Shown piece after piece: positions 60,106-64,000 of a stretch of 64,000 bases of DNA (its first letter is position 1; each line of letters opens with the position of its first letter). This DNA is from CAVVKW01 sp963749035 (lineage in GTDB: Bacteria; Verrucomicrobiota; Verrucomicrobiia; Chthoniobacterales; JAATET01). The notes below the pieces were generated by a model. It did not search any database, was not told where the DNA came from, and was given only the letters and a program-made list of their open reading frames with translations. The translations under genes and the position numbers were made by a program. The stretch is taken from positions 1,178,001 through 1,242,000 of the forward strand of contig CAVVKW010000004.1 in assembly GCA_963749035.1 (NCBI GenBank), written 5' to 3'.

Positions 60106-61065
60106 TCATCTCAGCCCTCCCAAATACCCGACGAGGGCCGCGATCTCTTCGTCCGAAAGATGCCCGTAATGAGGCATCAAGACCCCCGGCTTCACCACGT
60201 CCGTCTCCACCAGCCACCGCCGTCGGCTCCCGGAATCGTTCGGCAGCGTCCCCGCCCCCAAACTCAGCCGCGATCCGAAGCGCGTCAGATCCGGCCCGAC
60301 GACGCCGTCCTGCGCTCTCCCGTCCACCGCGTGGCACGCCCCGCAGCCACTCTTCGAGAACACCTCCGCTCCCAGCGCAAATTGCTCCCCGATCGATCCG
60401 GGTTTCCGCTCCACCTCTCCCTGCCTTTCCGCCCATTCGTCGAAATCCGCCCGCTCCGTCACGACCACGTCGAACGCCATCAGCGCGTGGGACGCTCCGC
60501 AAAACTCCGCACACACCCCCCGAAAGCGACCCACCCGCGTCGGCTCCAGCGCCAGATGACTCGTCCGCCCCGGGATCATGTCCACCTTCCCGCCCAGCGC
60601 GGGGATCCAGAAGGAATGAATCACGTCTCCGCTCGTCAGCACGAATTGCACCGGTTCGCCGACCGGCAATCGGATCTCGTTGTCCGACCGGAAACGCCGT
60701 CCGTCGGGCAGTTCGTATTCGACCCGCCACCACCACATCTCGCCGGAGACGTGCACCCGCAGACTTCCCTCCGGTGCCCTCGCCATCAAATCCGGCAGCA
60801 TCCACAGCCCGTAAGCCAGCAGTCCGGCCAGCACCACGGTCGGAAAGGCCACCCCGCCACCGATGATCCAAAATACCGTCTTCCCGGGGTCGTGCGCCTT
60901 CGACGGCTTCACGAAGACCGCGTAAACCGCCAAACCAATCACGATCAACCAAACCAGAATCGACCCGCCGACCATCCACCAAAACAAGGTCGCCAGAGCG
61001 TCCGCAGACTCGCTCGCCGGATCGAGCGCCGATTGGTTTCCAAGAGTTGCGTTCGGACCGTCCAT
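60106..61065 (-). CDS. Cytochrome c oxidase subunit II with C-terminal cytochrome c (caa3 type)
   Basis: 319 residues. Two membrane helices (FWWMVGGSILVWLIVIGLAV, VAFPTVVLAGLLAYGLWML), a cupredoxin domain with the CuA site (DVIHSFWIP, CAEFCGASHALM) and a fused cytochrome c domain with CGACH and the Met ligand in GVLMPHYGHLS. This makes it a caa3-type oxidase that takes electrons from its own heme c. First gene of the operon. The 266 bases upstream to ilvB contain no recognised gene. Confidence 0.94.
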   Translation of the reverse strand: MDGPNATLGNQSALDPASESADALATLFWWMVGGSILVWLIVIGLAVYAVFVKPSKAHDPGKTVFWIIGGGVAFPTVVLAGLLAYGLWMLPDLMARAPEGSLRVHVSGEMWWWRVEYELPDGRRFRSDNEIRLPVGEPVQFVLTSGDVIHSFWIPALGGKVDMIPGRTSHLALEPTRVGRFRGVCAEFCGASHALMAFDVVVTERADFDEWAERQGEVERKPGSIGEQFALGAEVFSKSGCGACHAVDGRAQDGVVGPDLTRFGSRLSLGAGTLPNDSGSRRRWLVETDVVKPGVLMPHYGHLSDEEIAALVGYLGGLR

Positions 61066-61331
61066 GAACCTGCTTGCAACTATCTCTAATCAGTCGCCGC
61101 CCGCCGTGGCAATCCCCCGGCACTTCGATCACCGAAAGAACCGAACGCCCCCCTCACAACCACGGCCATCCCCGACCAGCCCCGCACTCGATGGCGACAC
61201 GCGGCTCACCGGACCACAGAAGTCCGCGACGAAACCTCGGGGTAGTGCTCGGGCCGCCGGCCCAAGCGACGCCATCAGCAGCAAGACCCTTGAAACCAAC
61301 CCCCACCCGAACGCGGGACAAAAACGACGAA

Positions 61332-63104
61332 CTACTTCGTAATGATGTCGCGATACGTGCCACCCGACGGGATCATCGGAAGCACGTGCTCGGTGTAAGG
61401 CACCGTCACGTCGAGCACGTAGGGCTCATCCGCGTCGAGCATCCGCTGCATCGCGCCCCGCAGGTCTTTCCGATGACTTACGCGCTCAGATTTCACTCCG
61501 AACCCCTCACAAATCTGCACGTAATCCGGATAAATTTTCGCCAAGTCACGCGGGTCACCCAGAAACGTGTGCCCACGGTTGCTCTTGTAGAAGCGATCCT
61601 CCCATTGCACCACCATCCCGAGGTGCTGATTGTTCAAGATGATCACCTTCGCGGCAATCCCCTCGACGTGAGCCGTCGCTAATTCCTGGACGTTCATCAA
61701 AAACGAACCATCGCCGTCGATGTCGACTACCTGACGATCCGGGCAAGCCATCTTCGCGCCCAGCGCCGCCGGATAACCAAATCCCATCGCGCCCAGCCCA
61801 GCCGACGTCAGCAAACTGCGCGGCCGGTCGAAATCGTAAAACTGCGCCGCCCACATCTGGTGCTGGCCCACGCCGGTCGTGACGATCGCATCCCCCCCGG
61901 TCAACTCGTGGAGCAATTTGATCACCGACTGCGGCTGGATAACGTCCGGCGTATCCTTGAACGTCAACGGATGCTCGGCCTTCCACTCCGCAATCTGTTT
62001 CCGCCACTCGGGATAGCGCACCGTTTTTGACGACCGTTTGTATCCCGCCTTCTCCAACAACTCGTTCGTCCGGCTCAGCGCATATTTTAGATCGCTCAAG
62101 ATCGGGAGCTTGACGCGACGGTTCTTGTTCAGCTCGGAGTTATCGATGTCGATGTGCACGATCGTCCCGTGCTCACAGAACTTTTCGACCTTGCCGGTCA
62201 CCCGATCGTCGAATCTCACCCCGATCGCCAGCAACACGTCGGCCTCGTTCACCGCGTTGTTCGCGTAAACGGTCCCGTGCATCCCGAGCCACTTCAGCGA
62301 CAACGGATGGCTCTCCGGGAAGCACCCGATTCCCATCAACGTCGTCGCCACCGGGATCTGGGCCCGCTCGGCGAATTCGAGCAATTGTTCCGACGCCTCA
62401 CCGGAGATCACCCCGCCACCGCAATAAATCATCGGCCGCTCGGCGCTCGCGATCATTCCAAGCATTTCGTTCAGCGCCACGTCGTCCGCTTTCTGGCTCA
62501 CGGTATAACCGCGAAACTTCACCTCGGTCGGGTAGATCGGCTGCGCGAAGGAATTCTGAATGTTCTTCGGAATGTCCACGATCACCGGCCCCGGACGACC
62601 CGTCTGCGCGATGTGAAACGCCTCTTTGACGATGCGCGGGATATCTCCGATATCCATGACCAGGTAACTGTGCTTCACGACCGGCAACGTCATCCCGAAG
62701 AAATCCGTCTCCTGAAATGCGCCGCGCCCGATCATGTCCTGATTCACCTGACCAGTCACCACCACCATCGGCACGGAATCCATGAACGCATCCGCGATAC
62801 CCGTCACCAGATTCGTCGCACCCGGTCCCGACGTCGCCATGCACACCCCGGCGCGACCCGTCGCTCGTCCGTAGGCTTCCGCCGCAAACACACCGCCCTG
62901 CTCGTGGCGAGGCAGCACCGTCCGGATCGTTTTCGATCGGGTCAGTGACTGGTGGATCGGCATCGACGCACCTCCCGGATAAGCGAAAATCACGTCGACT
63001 CCCTCACGCTCCAAGCAACTGACCAGAATGTCAGCACCGTTCATTTTCTGCCCCCGTTCCGGGGCCTTCTTCGCCGCTTGGCGGGAGGTCGTTTTAGAAG
63101 CCAT
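61332..63104 (-). CDS. ilvB: Acetolactate synthase large subunit
   Basis: About 590 residues. AHAS catalyses the first common step of branched-chain amino acid synthesis. ThDP-enzyme motifs: NGADILVSCLEREGVDVIFAYPGG, the catalytic Glu in LPRHEQGGVFAAEAYGR, ATSGPGATN, GAFQETDFFGMTLPVVKHS, and the ThDP site GDGSFLMNVQELATA with NNQHLGMVVQWEDRFY. The regulatory subunit gene ilvN is not adjacent; coxB lies downstream instead. An IS end lies about 65 bases upstream and may have altered the promoter. Confidence 0.96.
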   Translation of the reverse strand: MASKTTSRQAAKKAPERGQKMNGADILVSCLEREGVDVIFAYPGGASMPIHQSLTRSKTIRTVLPRHEQGGVFAAEAYGRATGRAGVCMATSGPGATNLVTGIADAFMDSVPMVVVTGQVNQDMIGRGAFQETDFFGMTLPVVKHSYLVMDIGDIPRIVKEAFHIAQTGRPGPVIVDIPKNIQNSFAQPIYPTEVKFRGYTVSQKADDVALNEMLGMIASAERPMIYCGGGVISGEASEQLLEFAERAQIPVATTLMGIGCFPESHPLSLKWLGMHGTVYANNAVNEADVLLAIGVRFDDRVTGKVEKFCEHGTIVHIDIDNSELNKNRRVKLPILSDLKYALSRTNELLEKAGYKRSSKTVRYPEWRKQIAEWKAEHPLTFKDTPDVIQPQSVIKLLHELTGGDAIVTTGVGQHQMWAAQFYDFDRPRSLLTSAGLGAMGFGYPAALGAKMACPDRQVVDIDGDGSFLMNVQELATAHVEGIAAKVIILNNQHLGMVVQWEDRFYKSNRGHTFLGDPRDLAKIYPDYVQICEGFGVKSERVSHRKDLRGAMQRMLDADEPYVLDVTVPYTEHVLPMIPSGGTYRDIITK

Positions 63105-63170
63105 AAGAACCAAGCAAACTGATCGCAGACCGCCGCGAGATCAAGCCGTTTCGCCCGGAGTGTCGGCGAC

Positions 63171-63207
63171 GGAGCAAAACCGGATTTCTTGCCGGAGCAA
63201 AACCGGA
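63171..63207. repeat. Direct repeats at the end of the transposase-bearing element
   Basis: GGAGCAAAACCGGA occurs at 63171-63184 and 63194-63207, next to the 3' end of the partial transposase. Such doubled motifs are typical of the terminal region of an insertion sequence; the other end is outside the window. Confidence 0.6.
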
Positions 63208-63214
63208 CAGGTGT

Positions 63215-64000
63215 TCAGAGGCTGTAGTGGGCTAAAATAGAGGGCCACACGTCTTTTGGGGGATTCTCGACGACCCAAAATTGACGGGACGGATGATGGA
63301 CGATGGTGATGCGCTTGCGGAGGGTGGATGAGATCTCGTAGTTACGGCCTTCAAAATCGACGGTGTGGTCGTTGTTCACGCGTCGGGAGAGGCGGAGTGA
63401 GAGGTGCAGATCGAGTAGGGCGGGAGGCGGAGAAGGACGCAGGCGACCGCGGCCACGGAGTGACTGGATTTCCCAGACTTCGAGGGGAATTTTGCCGGAC
63501 GAGCGGTTGAGCTTGAGGTTCTGTCGCTCGATCTCCATCTGGAGGATGGCGTCGGCTTGCGCCCAAGTTGTGGCGCGGGCGTGTGCGAGCAAGGCGACCA
63601 GGCGTCGCTGGAAGGTGCCAAAGCACCGCTCGATCTTGCCCTTGGCCTGAGGGGTGGGAGCCACGAGGTGGGCGGAACCCAGTCCCAGCATGGCTCGTTG
63701 GAACTCGCTTTTGGGATCGCTATGGTCGTCGGTGGAACTCGGTCCGAAGAGGCTCAGGCCGTCGGTGTAGAGGATCTCGGGAAGCCCCCAGCGGGTGAAG
63801 GCTTCGCGGAAGTGCTCGAAGTGATTCCAAGTGGTGTCCGATCCGACGAAACGGCCCGCCAGATTGAGTCCGGAGGCGTCGTCCACGGTGAGTAGGAGGG
63901 TCTGCTTGGAACTGGCCGGCCACCACTGGTGGATGGAGCTGTCGTGTTGCCAAAGCTCTCCGATGTGCTCGCGGCGGAAGCGTCGGTAAACCCGGGGTTT
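63215..64000 (-). CDS. DDE (rve-type) transposase, N-terminal part outside the window
   Basis: An open frame from the right edge to 63215. The integrase core is clear: Asp in GELWQHDSSIHQWW, LTVDDASG, Asp in ILYTDGLSLFG, and Glu in TPQAKGKIERCFGTFQRR; the C-terminus (VDFEGRNYEISSTLRKRITIVHHP) is a beta-barrel-like domain found in IS transposases. The family resembles ISNCY/IS1202-like elements, but the missing N-terminus prevents certainty. The frame extends upstream beyond the GTG at 63886. Confidence 0.85.
   Translation of the reverse strand, partial: KPRVYRRFRREHIGELWQHDSSIHQWWPASSKQTLLLTVDDASGLNLAGRFVGSDTTWNHFEHFREAFTRWGLPEILYTDGLSLFGPSSTDDHSDPKSEFQRAMLGLGSAHLVAPTPQAKGKIERCFGTFQRRLVALLAHARATTWAQADAILQMEIERQNLKLNRSSGKIPLEVWEIQSLRGRGRLRPSPPPALLDLHLSLRLSRRVNNDHTVDFEGRNYEISSTLRKRITIVHHPSRQFWVVENPPKDVWPSILAHYSL

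Noticed and set aside
61066..61331. Possible small gene or RNA between ilvB and coxB
   Set aside because: No start with convincing coding pattern, no strong hairpin and no tRNA-like fold was seen.

Overview
The window is a high-GC bacterial chromosome segment with long co-directional gene runs. Its gene content points to the PVC group, most likely Verrucomicrobiota: a secreted sulfatase, a ThuA-like protein, a PEP-CTERM metalloprotease, CBM6-type modules, a PQQ-type sugar dehydrogenase, an Omp85/TamB pair and LPS heptose synthesis, all indicating a diderm aerobic heterotroph. This assignment is inferred from gene content only; there is no rRNA in the window.

Layout. 1-12.4 kb: partial anchored protein, ThuA-like protein, RF3 (prfC), a TamB/Omp85 envelope-assembly pair, an orphan receiver, MsrA, a TPR protein and HldD. 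12.4-14.3 kb: bioF and pdxJ. 14.5-21.2 kb, minus strand: an arsenosugar-type gene set (TIGR04283-like glycosyltransferase, DUF547 lipoprotein, second radical SAM protein, ArsM, aquaglyceroporin, ArsS, lipocalin). 21.4-25.8 kb: mmsA, preA and a GH13 enzyme.

25.8-32.3 kb is the mobile region, partly of lower GC. An integron integrase reads leftwards and is interrupted by a hairpin-rich insertion; its 3' end runs into a 19-bp minisatellite. To its right are three gene cassettes reading away from the integrase, with recognisable attC sites: the start of cassettes 2 and 3 is complementary to the R'' core of the same cassette. The third attC is cut off by a small repeat plus two tandem, defective IS481-type copies.

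32.3-40.4 kb: a large secreted multidomain protein, a serine hydrolase with an in-frame stop, a sulfatase, a BtrH-like protein and an L,D-transpeptidase. 40.5-43.4 kb: histidine genes (PHP phosphatase, hisB, hisH, hisA). 43.5-46.9 kb: signalling and stress genes (receiver, CsbD, histidine kinase, NarL-type regulator, ECF sigma). 47.1-52.3 kb: esterase-like hydrolase, CDF metal transporter, ndk, CvpA-like protein and an unusual membrane-fused GspE/PilB ATPase. 52.5-55.2 kb: sugar dehydrogenase and PEP-CTERM protease. 55.3-61.1 kb: a cytochrome oxidase operon (coxB, coxA-coxC fusion, small membrane protein, ctaG, triheme cytochrome c). 61.3-63.1 kb: ilvB. 63.2-64 kb: a partial DDE transposase.

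Several gene boundaries carry short dispersed repeats that reach into stop codons or, for hisH, seem to have replaced the start codon. No tRNA, rRNA or CRISPR array was seen.
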